Notes under the pieces: model-generated | What the model was told of the DNA's origin: nothing | The model's database searches: none | What the model saw: only the letters and a program-made list of their open reading frames with translations | DNA from: Afipia sp. | Lineage (GTDB): Bacteria; Pseudomonadota; Alphaproteobacteria; Rhizobiales; Xanthobacteraceae | Length of the DNA: 64,000 nt | Assembly: GCA_017474385.1 (NCBI GenBank) | Contig: JAFVHU010000155.1 | Location: 1-64,000, forward strand | Direction: 5' to 3' | Program-made: the position numbers and the translations under genes | Shown: piece after piece, positions 8,946-19,374 of the stretch | Numbering within the stretch: position 1 is the first letter of the stretch | Layout: every line of letters begins with the position of its first letter

Positions 8946-10208
8946 ATGACCGAAAAGACCAACAGACCAAGTGCTCTGATTGCCCGGATTCAGGCCATCC
9001 CCCGGCAACGGCTGGCTGTGGGCGCGGGCGTGGCTGTGATCGCGGGCCTGGCAGCCTTCGGCCTGACGTTTGTCGGGGCTTCGCCCAAAAACCATTCCGA
9101 CGTCTCGAGCCAGTCGCGGAAGGGTCTGCTGCGCTACACGCCGACGGCAGCGGAATGGGCCAGCCTGACCGTTCAGCCGGTGGTTGAACGCGCGTTCCGT
9201 GCCGAGCATGTCACAGAAGGCAAGATCGCGGTCGATGAGGACCGCTCCACGCCGGTGTTCTCGCCCTATGCCGGCCGCGTCACCAAGCTGTTGGCTCGGC
9301 CCGGCGACAAGGTCACGCAGGGCCAGTCGCTGTTCGTGATCGAGGCTGCCGACAATGTTCAGGCGCAAAACGATTTCATCACGGCGGCGACTGCGCTGAA
9401 CAAGGCGAAGTCACAGCTCGACCTGGCGCAGATCCAGGACAAGCGCGCCCATGACCTTTATGAAGGCAAGGCCGCGCCGCTGAAGGACTATCAGCAATCG
9501 CAGGCGGCGCTGGTGTCGGCGCAGAATGACATGCGCTCGAGCGAGACGGCGCTGGAAGCCGCGCGCAGCCGGCTGCGCATGCTCGGGCTGACCGACGATG
9601 CCATTGCAGCCTTTCAGGACAAGGGCCGCATCAATCGCGAGACGACGATTTTCTCGCCGATCGCCGGCACGGTCGTGCAGCGCAAGGTCGGCCCCGGACA
9701 ATACGTCAATGCGGGTGCGAGCGATCCGGTGTTCGTTGTCGGCGATCTATCGACCGTCTGGCTGACAGCGTTCGTGCGCGAGACCGAGGCGCCGGCCATT
9801 GAGGTCGGACAGGAGGTCGCGTTCAGCGTGCTCGCATTTCCGGGGCGTGTGCTGAATGCACGCATCAACTATGTCTCGGCGGCGATCGACCCTGCCTCGC
9901 GCCGCCTGACAGTGCGGGCGACGATCGACAACCCGGACGGATTGCTGAAGCCGGAAATGTTCGCCAACGTAACGATCTATTCCGCGGGCGATCGGTCCGC
10001 TGTTGGGGTGCCTAAACAGGCGCTGATCTATGAAGGTGATCAGGTCCGGGTCTGGGTTGTGCGCGATGACAAGTCCATTGAGCTGCGCCAGATCAAGGTG
10101 GGACTTGCCAACGGCGATCTCGTCGAGGCGAAGGGCAATCTGTCGCCCGGCGAGCAGATCGTCACCAAGGGCAGCCTGTTCATCGACCGCGCGGCATCCG
10201 GAAGCTAG
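8946..10208 (+). CDS. Periplasmic adaptor (membrane fusion) subunit of a heavy-metal RND pump
   Basis: 420 residues with one N-terminal membrane anchor (about residues 23-45). The layout is that of CzcB/CusB/CzcB-like adaptors: a lipoyl half-motif (GRVTKLLARPGDKVTQGQSLFVIE), a helical hairpin (about 140-215), the second lipoyl half (IFSPIAGTVVQRKVGPGQYV), a beta-barrel and a membrane-proximal domain ending GEQIVTKGSLFID. It lies 55 bp upstream of the pump gene and is surely co-transcribed. It bridges the inner-membrane pump and an outer-membrane channel. There is no His/Met-rich extension that would reveal the metal. Confidence 0.9.
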   Translation: MTEKTNRPSALIARIQAIPRQRLAVGAGVAVIAGLAAFGLTFVGASPKNHSDVSSQSRKGLLRYTPTAAEWASLTVQPVVERAFRAEHVTEGKIAVDEDRSTPVFSPYAGRVTKLLARPGDKVTQGQSLFVIEAADNVQAQNDFITAATALNKAKSQLDLAQIQDKRAHDLYEGKAAPLKDYQQSQAALVSAQNDMRSSETALEAARSRLRMLGLTDDAIAAFQDKGRINRETTIFSPIAGTVVQRKVGPGQYVNAGASDPVFVVGDLSTVWLTAFVRETEAPAIEVGQEVAFSVLAFPGRVLNARINYVSAAIDPASRRLTVRATIDNPDGLLKPEMFANVTIYSAGDRSAVGVPKQALIYEGDQVRVWVVRDDKSIELRQIKVGLANGDLVEAKGNLSPGEQIVTKGSLFIDRAASGS

Positions 10209-10263
10209 TTCGATCCGTGTCTTTCCCTGACGTCATCCGCTCTCGCTGAAAGACCCGGTCTCG

Positions 10264-13200
10264 ATGGATCGTCTCGTTGCTCTCGCCGTCCACCGTCGCT
10301 TCCTTATGGTGGCGCTGTTCGTAATGACGCTGATCGGCGGTGTGATCGCTTTTCAGCAGCTTAACATCGAAGCCTATCCCGATCCGACCCCGCCGATGGT
10401 CAATATCGTGACGCAAAGCCCCGGTCTGTCGGCCGAGGAGATCGAGCGTTACATCACCATCCCGATCGAGACGCAGGTCGCGGGCCTCAAGAACCTGCGC
10501 ACCATCCGCACCATCTCGCTCTACGGCCTTTCGGACGTCAAACTTCAGTTCTCGTTCGACTACACCTACAACGAAGCCTTGCAGCAGGTGCTCAACCGTC
10601 TGTCGCAGTTGAGCCCGCTGCCGGGCAACGTGCAGCCGCAGATCTCGCCGCTCAGCCCGATTGGCGAAATTTTCCGCTATCGGCTTGTCGGGCCGCCGAA
10701 TTACAGCGTGCTCGATCTGAAGACATTGCAGGACTGGGTGCTGCAGCGGCGTTTCCGCAGCGTACCCGGCGTGATCGACGTCACAAGCTGGGGCGGCAAG
10801 ACTAAGACCTATGAGCTTCAGGTCGATTTCAACAAGCTGATTGCCTATGGGCTGACACTCCCGCAACTGTTGCAGGCCGTTGGCAACGCCAACATCAATG
10901 TCGGCGGCAATACGGTGAACATCGGCGCGCAGTCCGCGGTGGTGCGCGGTGTCGGTCTCATTCGCTCGATTGACGATCTCGCAACCACCATGATCGCGCA
11001 GAGCGGCGGAAACCCGGTTCTGGTCCGGGACGTCGCCAATGTCACCGTCGGCGAGAAGCCGCGCCTCGGCATCGCCGGCATGAACACGGATGACGACATC
11101 GTTCAGGGTATCGTACTGATGCGCCGGGGCGAGCAGAGCTCGCCTACCATCGCGCGGGTCGAACAATTGGTCACCTCGATCAACAAGTCGAGCATCCTGC
11201 CGCCTGGCGTGCGGATCGAGCGCATCTATGACCGCAAGGATCTGATCGACACCACGACTCACACTGTGCTGCACAACATGGTGGTTGGCATGATCCTGAT
11301 CGTGCTGTTGCAGTGGCTGTTTTTGGGTAACTTGCGGAGTGCCATTATTGTTGGCGCGACGATTCCGTTCGCGCTGTTCTTCGCCGTCATCATCATGGTG
11401 CTGCGGGGCGAATCCGCGAATCTCCTTTCCGTGGGCGCAATCGATTTCGGCCTGATCGTCGATGGCACTGTCATCATGGTGGAGGCGATCTTCCGCAGGC
11501 TTTCGCAGACCACCGCGCTCTCTGCGTCTGAGGAGAGCGCGATCTCGCCCGATACCATCATGGGTATGAAGACCCACGCGATCCTCAGCGCCGCTGCCGA
11601 CGTCTCACGTTCGATCTTCTTCGCGGCGGCGATCATCATTGCGGCGTTCCTGCCGCTGTTCACGCTGAGCGGTGTCGAAGGCCACATCTTCGGCCCGATG
11701 GCCAAGACCTATGCCTATGCCCTGGCGGGTGGGCTGCTCGCGACCTTTACGGTTACTCCGGCGCTGAGCGCGATCATTCTTCCCGCGCACATCCAGGAAA
11801 CCGAAACCCGGATAATGCGGTGGCTGCATCACATTTATATGCCGCTGCTCCGCTGGGCCATCCGGAACCGAGGGGTCGTGATGGCGTCGGCGGGTGGACT
11901 CGTCGTTCTGACGTTTATCGGAATCCGCCTGCTTGGGCTTGAGTTCCTGCCGAAGCTCGAAGAGGGCAACCTCTGGATTCGCGCCACGCTGCCGCCGACT
12001 ATTTCGCTTGAGGAGGGTAATACCTACGTCAACGAAATGCGCAAAATCATTCGAGCGCGACCGGAGGTGGAATCGGTGGTGTCGCAGCATGGCCGGCCCG
12101 ACGACGGCACTGATGCCGCGGGATTGTTCAACGCGGAATTCTTCGCTCCGCTGAAGCCGGTCAGCGAATGGCCCGGCTCGCGCGACAAGGACGAACTGAC
12201 GGGCGAACTGCTCGCGCAGTTGCAGAAGAAATTTCCCGGCGTGGAGTTCAATTTCTCGCAATACCTGCAGGACAACGTTGCCGAAGCCGTATCAGGCGTG
12301 AAGGGCGAGAACTCGATCAAGCTTTTCGGCAACGATCTCGTCGAACTGACCAAAACGGCCAACAAGATCAAATCCGTCCTCTCGACTGTGAGGGGCGTAA
12401 CCGACCTGTCGGTGTTCACCTCGCTCGGCCAGCCGACGATCCAGATCGATATCGATCGCGCTCGGGCGGCTCGCTATGGCCTTTCGCCCGGGGACATCAA
12501 CGCAACCATTCGCGTTGCCATCGGCGGCGACAGCGCCGGCGACCTGTATGAACCGGGCAGCGATCGTCATTTCCCAATCATCGTCCGTCTTGCGCCCGAG
12601 TATCGCAGGAGCGCCGAGGCGATCCACAATCTCCGCATTGGAGCGCAGGGGCCGAGTGGAATTCAGCAAATTCCGTTGTCCGAAGTGGCGTCGATCAAGC
12701 TCGTGTCAGGTGCGGCCTACATCTACCGCGAACAGCAGGAGCGCTATCTCCCGATCAAGTTCTCCGTGTGCGAGCGCGATCTCGGCGGCGCTATCAAGGA
12801 AGCGCAGGACAAGGTCGCGGCGCAGGTCCAGCTTCCACCTGGCTCGCGAGCCGAGTGGGTCGGCGAATTCGGCAATCTGCAGGACGCGATCAAGCGGCTG
12901 TCCATTGTCGTTCCAATCAGCCTCGCCCTCATAGGAATCCTGCTGTGGTTCAATTTTGGATCGATGGCGGACACGCTGCTCGCCATGAGTGTTATCCCGA
13001 TGGCTGTGTTCGGCGGCGTGCTCGGGCTGGTGGTCAGCGGCATTCCGTTCAGTGTGTCGGCCGCGATCGGTTTTATCGCTCTGTTCGGCATTGCCGTGAT
13101 GGACGGCATCATCATCCTGTCGCAGTACAATCAGTTGATCGACGAGGGTTATGATCGCATCAAGGCCGTGATCCGCACCGGCGAGTTGCAGCTTCGTCCG

Positions 13201-13383
13201 GTGCTGATGACCTGTATTGTCGCGGGCATTGGATTGCTTCCGGCCGCGATGTCGTCGGGCATCGGATCTCAGGTGCAGAAGCCACTCGCGGTGGTGGTGG
13301 TGACCGGCATGATGCTTGCGCCGCTGGTCATCCTGATCACGCTACCGGTGCTGATCTCGATCTTCTCGCGCCGGACGCGCTGA
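10264..13383 (+). CDS. CusA/CzcA-family heavy-metal efflux RND pump
   Basis: 1039 residues with twelve membrane segments and two large periplasmic loops, a typical length for HME-RND proteins. The proton-relay signature of the CzcA group is present in TM4: Asp394, Asp400 and Glu407 in DFGLIVDGTVIMVE, with spacing identical to CzcA. The N-terminus (QQLNIEAYPDPTPPMV) is also characteristic. The pump exports divalent (Zn/Co/Cd/Ni) or monovalent (Cu/Ag) metal ions by proton antiport; the ion cannot be decided here. It forms an operon with the adaptor, and a TolC-type gene lies 5 bp away tail-to-tail on the other strand. Confidence 0.92.
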   Translation: MDRLVALAVHRRFLMVALFVMTLIGGVIAFQQLNIEAYPDPTPPMVNIVTQSPGLSAEEIERYITIPIETQVAGLKNLRTIRTISLYGLSDVKLQFSFDYTYNEALQQVLNRLSQLSPLPGNVQPQISPLSPIGEIFRYRLVGPPNYSVLDLKTLQDWVLQRRFRSVPGVIDVTSWGGKTKTYELQVDFNKLIAYGLTLPQLLQAVGNANINVGGNTVNIGAQSAVVRGVGLIRSIDDLATTMIAQSGGNPVLVRDVANVTVGEKPRLGIAGMNTDDDIVQGIVLMRRGEQSSPTIARVEQLVTSINKSSILPPGVRIERIYDRKDLIDTTTHTVLHNMVVGMILIVLLQWLFLGNLRSAIIVGATIPFALFFAVIIMVLRGESANLLSVGAIDFGLIVDGTVIMVEAIFRRLSQTTALSASEESAISPDTIMGMKTHAILSAAADVSRSIFFAAAIIIAAFLPLFTLSGVEGHIFGPMAKTYAYALAGGLLATFTVTPALSAIILPAHIQETETRIMRWLHHIYMPLLRWAIRNRGVVMASAGGLVVLTFIGIRLLGLEFLPKLEEGNLWIRATLPPTISLEEGNTYVNEMRKIIRARPEVESVVSQHGRPDDGTDAAGLFNAEFFAPLKPVSEWPGSRDKDELTGELLAQLQKKFPGVEFNFSQYLQDNVAEAVSGVKGENSIKLFGNDLVELTKTANKIKSVLSTVRGVTDLSVFTSLGQPTIQIDIDRARAARYGLSPGDINATIRVAIGGDSAGDLYEPGSDRHFPIIVRLAPEYRRSAEAIHNLRIGAQGPSGIQQIPLSEVASIKLVSGAAYIYREQQERYLPIKFSVCERDLGGAIKEAQDKVAAQVQLPPGSRAEWVGEFGNLQDAIKRLSIVVPISLALIGILLWFNFGSMADTLLAMSVIPMAVFGGVLGLVVSGIPFSVSAAIGFIALFGIAVMDGIIILSQYNQLIDEGYDRIKAVIRTGELQLRPVLMTCIVAGIGLLPAAMSSGIGSQVQKPLAVVVVTGMMLAPLVILITLPVLISIFSRRTR

Positions 13384-13388
13384 GCGCA

Positions 13389-14804
13389 CTACCGTCCCGA
13401 CGGAATGCGCAGGCCGTGCCAGGCGTCGCGAACCTGATGATAGTGGACCGCTGGCAGATAGTCCGGCGTATTGAGGCCGAGTGTTCTGACGTCGAGGCGG
13501 CCGATTGCACTCAGCAGGGTGTAGGACGCGATCACGCGATCGCGCTGCGCCAGAATCTGGCGGGACCGGGCGGCCGTGAGATCCTGCTGTGAATTGAGTA
13601 CATCGATGGTGGTGCGCTGTCCGGCCTGTGCCTCGCGCCGAACGCCTTGCAAAGCGATGTTTGCCGATTTCACCTCGGCTTCGGCGGCGGCAAGGGCGAC
13701 CTTGGTGCCTTCGCTGCTGATCCAGGCACTGATCGCCGCGGTGCGGGCCTGATTTCTCACCTGTTCCAGCACAAGGCGGCTTTGCACAGCTGTTTCCTTC
13801 GCCTGACGCGTTTGCGAGGCGGCGGTGCCGCCGTCGTAAATCGGCAAGGTGAGGGCGCCGACCACGGACGCCTGATCGGCACGCTTGGTGCCTAGGTTAG
13901 GATCGCTGTCGGCGCTGCGGTTGACGTTGCCCTGCACGTTGACCTGCGGCAGCAGGCTGCTCTCGGCGACGCTGATGGTCGTGGTGGCGACATCGACGTC
14001 ATACGTCGCCGCGATGACCGCGGGATTTTCGCGAATTGAGCTGTCGATGGCGTCCTGCCGGCTCTGCGGAACGAAGCGGTCGACCGTCTGTGCGGGCGCT
14101 AGTGCGCCGGGCATGTTGCCGATCACCTGCGCATAGATGGCGCGGCTGGTCTCCAGCGCGACCTCGGCGGCGTTGAGATCGGCAAGACCACGGCTCAGCC
14201 GCGCTTCCGCTTGAGCGGTGTCCGTCGGCGTAACGTCGCCGGCATCGAGGCGCTTCTTGGTGGTGCCGAGCGTCTCGCGCAGAAATGCGACGTTGCCGCG
14301 CTGGGTTTCGACCAGTGCCTGATTGGAGATCACGTTCATGTAGGCGGTGACGGCATCGAGCAGGACGCCCTGACCGGTATTGCGCAAAGCCTCCCGGCCC
14401 GACAGCACCTGAAATTCCGCAACACGGACGCTGTTCGAGGTCTTGAAGCCGTTAAACAGGTTTTGCGTGACCGTGACGCCAATGGTCCATGGCTTCAGCG
14501 TCGCAGTCTGGATGGTGTTATCCAGAAGCAGATTGCGAACCGGCTGCAATCCGGCGCTGAGGCTCGCGACGATTTGCGGACGATAGCCGGCCAGCGCCTG
14601 CGGCACGCTTTCGTCGGTGACGCGCTGCCGGGCGCGGCTGGCATTGAGCTGCGGATTGGACTGATAGGCTTTGACCAGGGCTTCGCTCAGCGTCTCGGCC
14701 CGCGCCTGTGCTCCGAACCCGGCAGACAGCGCGAGACCGATAGCGACGCCCGACACACCGAAGCGCCAGCCTACGCCACCAAACCCTGAAGCACGCCGAG
14801 CCAT
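13389..14804 (-). CDS. TolC-family outer-membrane efflux protein
   Basis: 471 residues with a signal peptide ending ARA (about residue 36), then the duplicated helical hairpins of TolC (ETLSEALVKAYQSNPQLNASRARQRVTDE, LFNGFKTSNSVRVAE, GQRTTIDVLNSQQDL). The general type is nearer to TolC/BepC than to the CzcC group, so it may serve several pumps. The start at 14804 is chosen because the signal peptide begins there; 33 further in-frame codons upstream look non-coding. It converges on the RND pump gene with only 5 bp between stops, so it is not in the pump operon although it may supply the channel. Confidence 0.9.
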   Translation of the reverse strand: MARRASGFGGVGWRFGVSGVAIGLALSAGFGAQARAETLSEALVKAYQSNPQLNASRARQRVTDESVPQALAGYRPQIVASLSAGLQPVRNLLLDNTIQTATLKPWTIGVTVTQNLFNGFKTSNSVRVAEFQVLSGREALRNTGQGVLLDAVTAYMNVISNQALVETQRGNVAFLRETLGTTKKRLDAGDVTPTDTAQAEARLSRGLADLNAAEVALETSRAIYAQVIGNMPGALAPAQTVDRFVPQSRQDAIDSSIRENPAVIAATYDVDVATTTISVAESSLLPQVNVQGNVNRSADSDPNLGTKRADQASVVGALTLPIYDGGTAASQTRQAKETAVQSRLVLEQVRNQARTAAISAWISSEGTKVALAAAEAEVKSANIALQGVRREAQAGQRTTIDVLNSQQDLTAARSRQILAQRDRVIASYTLLSAIGRLDVRTLGLNTPDYLPAVHYHQVRDAWHGLRIPSGR

Positions 14805-15080
14805 CGTTTTCCGTAACAATCCAGATTCACAGCAGCGGTGGGATTGCACCATCCGGCACGCTTCATTCGTACACTGTTTAGAGGCCGATGTTGGCGGGGG
14901 CAAACCTCAGAACACAGAAAATCGTCGACTGTGACAATGTACACCGGTTTGTTATCGCCCCGGGCGGTATTATCTTGACCAATCAATGCCCTACGGTGAA
15001 ATTGCGGGCAAACGGTGCCTAAGCGCGTCCCTCGCGCGATGACGGTGGCCTGTCCGGCGCAGTGGATCAGCAGACATCCG

Positions 15081-16937
15081 ATGCCAAGAATCTTCTCCGA
15101 CCCCGAGGCGATCGCGGACGATATCATTCGCGCGGTCGGAACGAAGCTGGTGGTCGGTCTGCCACTGGGTCTCGGTAAAGCGAATCACATCGTCAATGCG
15201 CTGTTTCGGCGTGCCCTCAATGACCGCTCGATCCATCTGACCGTTTTCACGGCGTTGACGCTTGAGAAGCCGACGCCATCGGCCGATCTCGAACGGCGAT
15301 TTATCGGACCCGTCATAGACCGGCTGTTCGGGGGGTACCCCGATCTGGATTACGCCAAGGCGCTGCATGCCAAGACGCTGCCGCCGAATATCGAGATCGT
15401 CGAATTCTTCTTCCTCGCGGGCAAATGGCTCGGCAATGCCTATCCGCAGCAGCACTACATCTCCGCGAATTACACCCACGCCTCCTCATATCTGCTGACG
15501 CGCGGCGTCAACGTCATCGCGCAACTGGTGGCCAAACGCGTCGTCGATGGTCAGACCAGATACAGCCTGAGCGGCAACACCGATACCACGCTCGATTTGA
15601 TGCGGGCACGTGCCGAAGGCCGGATCGCGTTCAAGATTGTGGGGCAGGTGAACTCCGAACTCCCGTTCATGCCGGGTCAAGGCGATCTGGCCGGGGATGA
15701 ATTTCATGCAGTGCTGGACAGCCCGGAAACGGACTTCCCGCTGTTCGCACCGCCGTCAGAACCCGTCTCGGACACGAAGTACGCGATCGGGCTGCATTCC
15801 GCAGGATTGGTGCGCGATGGCGGCACCTTGCAGATCGGAATCGGGCAGGTTGGTGACGCGCTCGCGCAAGGGCTGATTGTTCGTCACCGCGACAATGCCG
15901 CCTATTGCGAAGTCATGTCGCGGCTGGCTCCTGGACAGCCACCGCGCGAGGCAGCGCCATTCACGGCTGGTCTTTACGGCGTCAGTGAAATGTTTTTCGA
16001 GGCGTTTCTCGCGCTCATCGATGCCGGTGTGCTGAAGCGCGAGGTCGACGGGGCATTGCTGCACGCCGCGTTCTTCCTCGGGCCGAAATCCTTCTACCGC
16101 GCCTTGCGTGAAATGACGCCCGAGCAGATCGCGCGCATCCAGATGGTGCCGGTCTCGTTCACCAACCAGCTCTACGGCGATGAGGACGCCAAGCGGCACG
16201 CGCGCGTCGATGCGCGGTTCGTCAACAACGCGATGATGGCCACGCTGATGGGGGCCGTGGTCTCCGACGGTCTCGATAGCGGTCAGGTCGTGAGCGGCGT
16301 CGGCGGACAGTATAATTTCGTGGCGCAGGCATTTGCGCTCGAGGGCGCGCGCTCCATGCTGACGCTGGAATCGACCCGAGGCTCCGGAAAGAAGGTCGCG
16401 TCCAACGTTCGCTGGGCCTACGGCCACACCACGATCCCGCGTCACTTGCGTGATGTCATTGTCACCGAGTACGGCATCGCCGATCTGTGGGGCAAATCAG
16501 ACGCCGACGTGATCGCGGCCATGCTCTGCGTGACGGATTCGCTATTTCAGGCCGAACTGATGCGGCAGGCAAAGGACGCGGGCAAACTTCCAAAGGGGTA
16601 TGAAATCCCCGCCGCTCACCGCGAGAATTTTCCGGATCGGATCGCCGCGGCCTTGAAGCCGTCACGTGATGCCGGATTGCTGCCGGCGTTTCCGTTTGGC
16701 AGCGACTTCACGGACGTTGAACAGCGGCTGATACCGGCCTTGCAGATTCTCAAGGAAGCCACCGCCAGCAAGCTCAGCTTGCTTGAGCTTGCGTGGCATG
16801 GCTTTCGTGCCGGTCCGCCGGATGCGGACACGGCTGCCAGTCTCGCGCGATTGCAACTAGACCGGCCTGCATCATTCACCGATCGGCTTTACCGATCGCT
16901 GGTCAGTGCCGCGCTGGCGCGGAGTGCGAAGAACTAG
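15081..16937 (+). CDS. Acetyl-CoA hydrolase/transferase family protein
   Basis: About 618 residues of the acetyl-CoA hydrolase/transferase family. The N-terminal domain starts at the [14 protein letters not shown] region. The C-terminal domain contains the [13 protein letters not shown] glycine loop and the [16 protein letters not shown]-type segment of CoA transferases. Such enzymes move CoA between acyl-CoA and acetate or related acids, or hydrolyse acyl-CoA. ATG 15081 is preferred because similarity begins right after it; a GTG at 15015 would add 22 unconvincing residues, and neither start has a good ribosome site. The stop shares a CTAG with the convergent enoyl-CoA hydratase gene. Confidence 0.82.
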   Translation: MPRIFSDPEAIADDIIRAVGTKLVVGLPLGLGKANHIVNALFRRALNDRSIHLTVFTALTLEKPTPSADLERRFIGPVIDRLFGGYPDLDYAKALHAKTLPPNIEIVEFFFLAGKWLGNAYPQQHYISANYTHASSYLLTRGVNVIAQLVAKRVVDGQTRYSLSGNTDTTLDLMRARAEGRIAFKIVGQVNSELPFMPGQGDLAGDEFHAVLDSPETDFPLFAPPSEPVSDTKYAIGLHSAGLVRDGGTLQIGIGQVGDALAQGLIVRHRDNAAYCEVMSRLAPGQPPREAAPFTAGLYGVSEMFFEAFLALIDAGVLKREVDGALLHAAFFLGPKSFYRALREMTPEQIARIQMVPVSFTNQLYGDEDAKRHARVDARFVNNAMMATLMGAVVSDGLDSGQVVSGVGGQYNFVAQAFALEGARSMLTLESTRGSGKKVASNVRWAYGHTTIPRHLRDVIVTEYGIADLWGKSDADVIAAMLCVTDSLFQAELMRQAKDAGKLPKGYEIPAAHRENFPDRIAAALKPSRDAGLLPAFPFGSDFTDVEQRLIPALQILKEATASKLSLLELAWHGFRAGPPDADTAASLARLQLDRPASFTDRLYRSLVSAALARSAKN

Positions 16938-17713
16938 CGGTTCTTGAAGTTCGGTTTCCGCTTCTCGATGAAGGCGGCCATACCCTCGGCGCGGTCTGCG
17001 AGCGCAAAGGTCGCGTGGAAGAGATCGCCTTCGACATTCATGCCTTCGGCGAGCGTTGTTTCCAGCGCGCGGTTGACGGCGCTCTTGGCCATCGCGGCTG
17101 CTGGCTGTGACATCGATGCGATCTTCTCCGCGATCGCAAGAACTTCTTCCATCAACTTGTCGACCGGGAAAATACGGCTGACGAGACCTGAGCGTTCGGC
17201 TTCCGCCGCATCCATCATCCGGCCGGTCAGGCACAGATCCATCGCCTTGGATTTGCCGACCGCGCGCGTGAGCCGCTGTGTACCACCAAGGCCCGGAATG
17301 GTGCCGAGCGTGATCTCGGGTTGACCGAATTTGGCGGTATCGGAGGCGATGATGATGTCGCACATCATGGCAAGCTCGCAGCCGCCGCCGAGCGCATAGC
17401 CGCTGACTGCGGCGATGGTCGGCTTCTTGCAGGTCGCGACGCGGTCGCCGCCGATATCCATGAAGTCCTGGCTGAACATGTCGATGAACTGCTTCGGCTG
17501 CATTTCCTTGATGTCGGCACCAGCGGCGAATGCCTTTTCGTTGCCGGTGATGACAATGCAACCGATGGCATCGTCTTCTTCGAGGTCGTCGATGGCCGAG
17601 GCGATTTCGCTGAAGACATCGAAGGAGAGGGCATTGAGCATTTTGGGCCGGTTGATCCGCACGATGCCGACCGCGCCCTTGTTCTCAACGATGATGTGTT
17701 CGAATGCCGTCAT
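16934..17713 (-). CDS. Enoyl-CoA hydratase
   Basis: 259 residues, the normal crotonase length. Both catalytic glutamates of true hydratases are visible (GGGCELAM and FGQPEITLG), together with the oxyanion-hole segment [11 protein letters not shown]. The protein should hydrate short-chain 2-enoyl-CoA in beta-oxidation. The start at 17713 has AAGGGGCG eight bases upstream; the longer in-frame extension lacks similarity. Its stop overlaps that of the acetyl-CoA hydrolase/transferase gene in CTAG. Both genes concern acyl-CoA metabolism but are transcribed towards each other. Confidence 0.95.
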   Translation of the reverse strand: MTAFEHIIVENKGAVGIVRINRPKMLNALSFDVFSEIASAIDDLEEDDAIGCIVITGNEKAFAAGADIKEMQPKQFIDMFSQDFMDIGGDRVATCKKPTIAAVSGYALGGGCELAMMCDIIIASDTAKFGQPEITLGTIPGLGGTQRLTRAVGKSKAMDLCLTGRMMDAAEAERSGLVSRIFPVDKLMEEVLAIAEKIASMSQPAAAMAKSAVNRALETTLAEGMNVEGDLFHATFALADRAEGMAAFIEKRKPNFKNR

Positions 17714-17833
17714 GTTTCGCCCCTTGGATGATGTCGGAAAATCAGCGTGTCTGACGCCGTTGGCCGCAATGTGCCTTCCAGGGCGGGGCTCTGCAAGACC
17801 GCGGATGTCAGGGCTGGCCATCACGTGTGCAAC

Positions 17834-17869
17834 AAAAACGCCGGTTCGCAAGGCTGCGGACCGGCGTTT
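17834..17869 (-). terminator. Intrinsic terminator behind the 17895-18593 gene
   Basis: AAACGCCGGT (17836-17845) and ACCGGCGTTT (17860-17869) form a 10-bp stem. Read on the minus strand the stem is followed by a T-run (the A-run at 17834-17838). It lies 25 bases after the stop codon. Confidence 0.75.
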
Positions 17870-17894
17870 GCGTCTGATGCAGACGGTGTTTGCG

Positions 17895-18593
17895 TCAGGT
17901 GATCAGCAGGCGGGCCGCTGATGCCAGCGTCAGCAGGCTTCCAAAGGCGATGAAGATCTTGCCGATCAGCGAGGTCTTGCTCCAGGGGTCCCCGTCGTCA
18001 GTTTTGAACACCGGCTTTTCTGATGCCGATACCGCCCGGATGATCTTGCCGCTTGGGACCGGTGCGGGCTCGGACGCTGCGGGGGCGGTCGGAGTGCTGG
18101 AATCCTGTGCCGCTTCGGTGGTGGCCGTCGCGGCACGGTCTGCATCGGTCAACTGATCAGCGGCAGCAAGCTGCACGCCATCCACGATCGGAACATCGGT
18201 GCTGTCGAGGGCGGCGAAATTCCTTGCCTGATCCTCCGCCAATGCCTGAGCACGTGCATTTGCGACGGTTGCCGGCAATTCACTCTTGGCCGCGTCAGCC
18301 CCGCTCTTCTTTTCGGCCACGACCAGCTTTTCAGCAGGCTTTTCTGCAGGGGTTTTGGACGACGTCTTCAACGCGGCCTTTTTCACATGCCGCGCTTGAG
18401 CCGTCCGGGATTTCTTCGCGGTCTGAGCCGCCCGCCGCTTCTTGAATTTAGAGAGGACGATTGGACGATCTGCCGAGGCTACGCTGGTCTTCGCAACTGA
18501 CTTGGGGGCCGCCGTTGCCGGCTCGCCCGAAAAGCTCATCCAGATTCCGGCGGCAGCGACCAGCGCCGCTAATCCTGCTCTCCTAATCCGCAT
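17895..18593 (-). CDS. Exported Lys/Ala-rich protein of unknown function
   Basis: 232 residues without a family I recognise. It starts with a signal-like segment ([18 protein letters not shown], then EPATAA). A long basic Lys/Ala-rich stretch follows (about residues 45-100), then an acidic Ala/Asp/Thr-rich linker, and a hydrophobic C-terminal segment ([23 protein letters not shown]) that could be a membrane anchor. GGGGAAA upstream of ATG 18593 supports the start over a longer frame. Possible topology: anchored at both ends with a low-complexity periplasmic part. A strong terminator follows, so it is probably a single-gene unit. Confidence 0.6.
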   Translation of the reverse strand: MRIRRAGLAALVAAAGIWMSFSGEPATAAPKSVAKTSVASADRPIVLSKFKKRRAAQTAKKSRTAQARHVKKAALKTSSKTPAEKPAEKLVVAEKKSGADAAKSELPATVANARAQALAEDQARNFAALDSTDVPIVDGVQLAAADQLTDADRAATATTEAAQDSSTPTAPAASEPAPVPSGKIIRAVSASEKPVFKTDDGDPWSKTSLIGKIFIAFGSLLTLASAARLLIT

Positions 18594-18783
18594 GGCAATT
18601 TCCCCTTTTTGCCAAAGCCTCCAGCAAAGGGAACAGACCGGTGCGGAATGGCCACAGGACGGCAGAAAAAGGGAATCTTGTGATCTTTTGCCTTGAAAAA
18701 GGCCGAGAGCGGGTGCCGCCGAATAAGGCCGTTCATGGCCGGAAACCGCCCCATTCACGATTGCGTGATTGCAATTCCTCCCC

Positions 18784-18808
18784 GTAACACTTTAGGAACA
18801 GGAGCGAA
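18784..18808 (+). promoter_or_regulatory. Candidate sigma-F-type autoregulatory promoter (GTAACA-N15-CGAA)
   Basis: GTAACA (18784-18789) and CGAA (18805-18808) closely resemble the Caulobacter SigF promoter GTAACC-N16-CGAA, with one base different and the spacer one shorter. It lies directly before the sigma factor gene. Transcription would start near 18815, which favours the GTG start at 18829. Confidence 0.45.
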
Positions 18809-18828
18809 TTGCCTTGATAGGAGCGCGC

Positions 18829-19374
18829 GTGCGCGGACGTGAGGACGAGTGGACCGATCTGATGCGATCGGCCAATGCCGGAGACAACGCCGCATATCAT
18901 CGCCTCCTCAAGGCCGTGACGCCGGTCCTGAGAGCAGGGGCGCGCCGCGGTCTGGCGAGAGCCGGTCAGCCGGTCGACCAATCCGAGGACATCGTGCAGG
19001 ACATCTTGTTAGCGGTGCATTTGAAGCGGCACACTTGGGACGCCAACGCCCCGTTCGCGCCGTGGCTGTTCGCGATTGCCCGCAACAAACTGATCGACGC
19101 CCTGCGCCGTCGCGGTCGCCGGGTCTTCGTCAACATCGACGATTTTTCGGAGACGCTGGCAGGCGCGCCGGTCGAGGAAAGCGTTCCGCCGAGCGAAGTC
19201 ACGACGCATCTCAACGGATTGCCGAAGCGGCAGCGGGATGTGCTGCAATCGATTGCCGTCGACAGTGCGTCGATCAAGGAAACGGCGGCTAAACTTTCGA
19301 TGACCGAGGGCGCCGTGCGCGTGGCGCTTCATCGGGGGCTGACGGGTCTGGCAAGCAAACTGCGGAAAGAATGA
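18829..19374 (+). CDS. Sigma-70 family (ECF-type, SigF-like) sigma factor
   Basis: About 181 residues with regions 2 and 4 only. Region 2 holds EDIVQDILLAVHLKRHTWD and FAPWLFAIARNKLIDALRRRGRR. Region 4 holds LPKRQRDVLQSIAVDSASIKETAAKLSMTEGAVRVALHRGLTGL. It overlaps by 4 bp (ATGA) with an NrsF-family gene, the arrangement of Caulobacter SigF-NrsF, which responds to chromate and cadmium. GTG 18829 has AGGAG five bases upstream; a TTG at 18814 with GGAG nine bases upstream is the alternative. In this family the sigma factor is held inactive at the membrane and often activates its own promoter. Confidence 0.88.
   Translation: MRGREDEWTDLMRSANAGDNAAYHRLLKAVTPVLRAGARRGLARAGQPVDQSEDIVQDILLAVHLKRHTWDANAPFAPWLFAIARNKLIDALRRRGRRVFVNIDDFSETLAGAPVEESVPPSEVTTHLNGLPKRQRDVLQSIAVDSASIKETAAKLSMTEGAVRVALHRGLTGLASKLRKE

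Noticed and set aside
10180-11577. 465-codon open frame on the minus strand
   Set aside because: Antisense to the RND pump gene; Asp/His/Arg-rich without any family feature.
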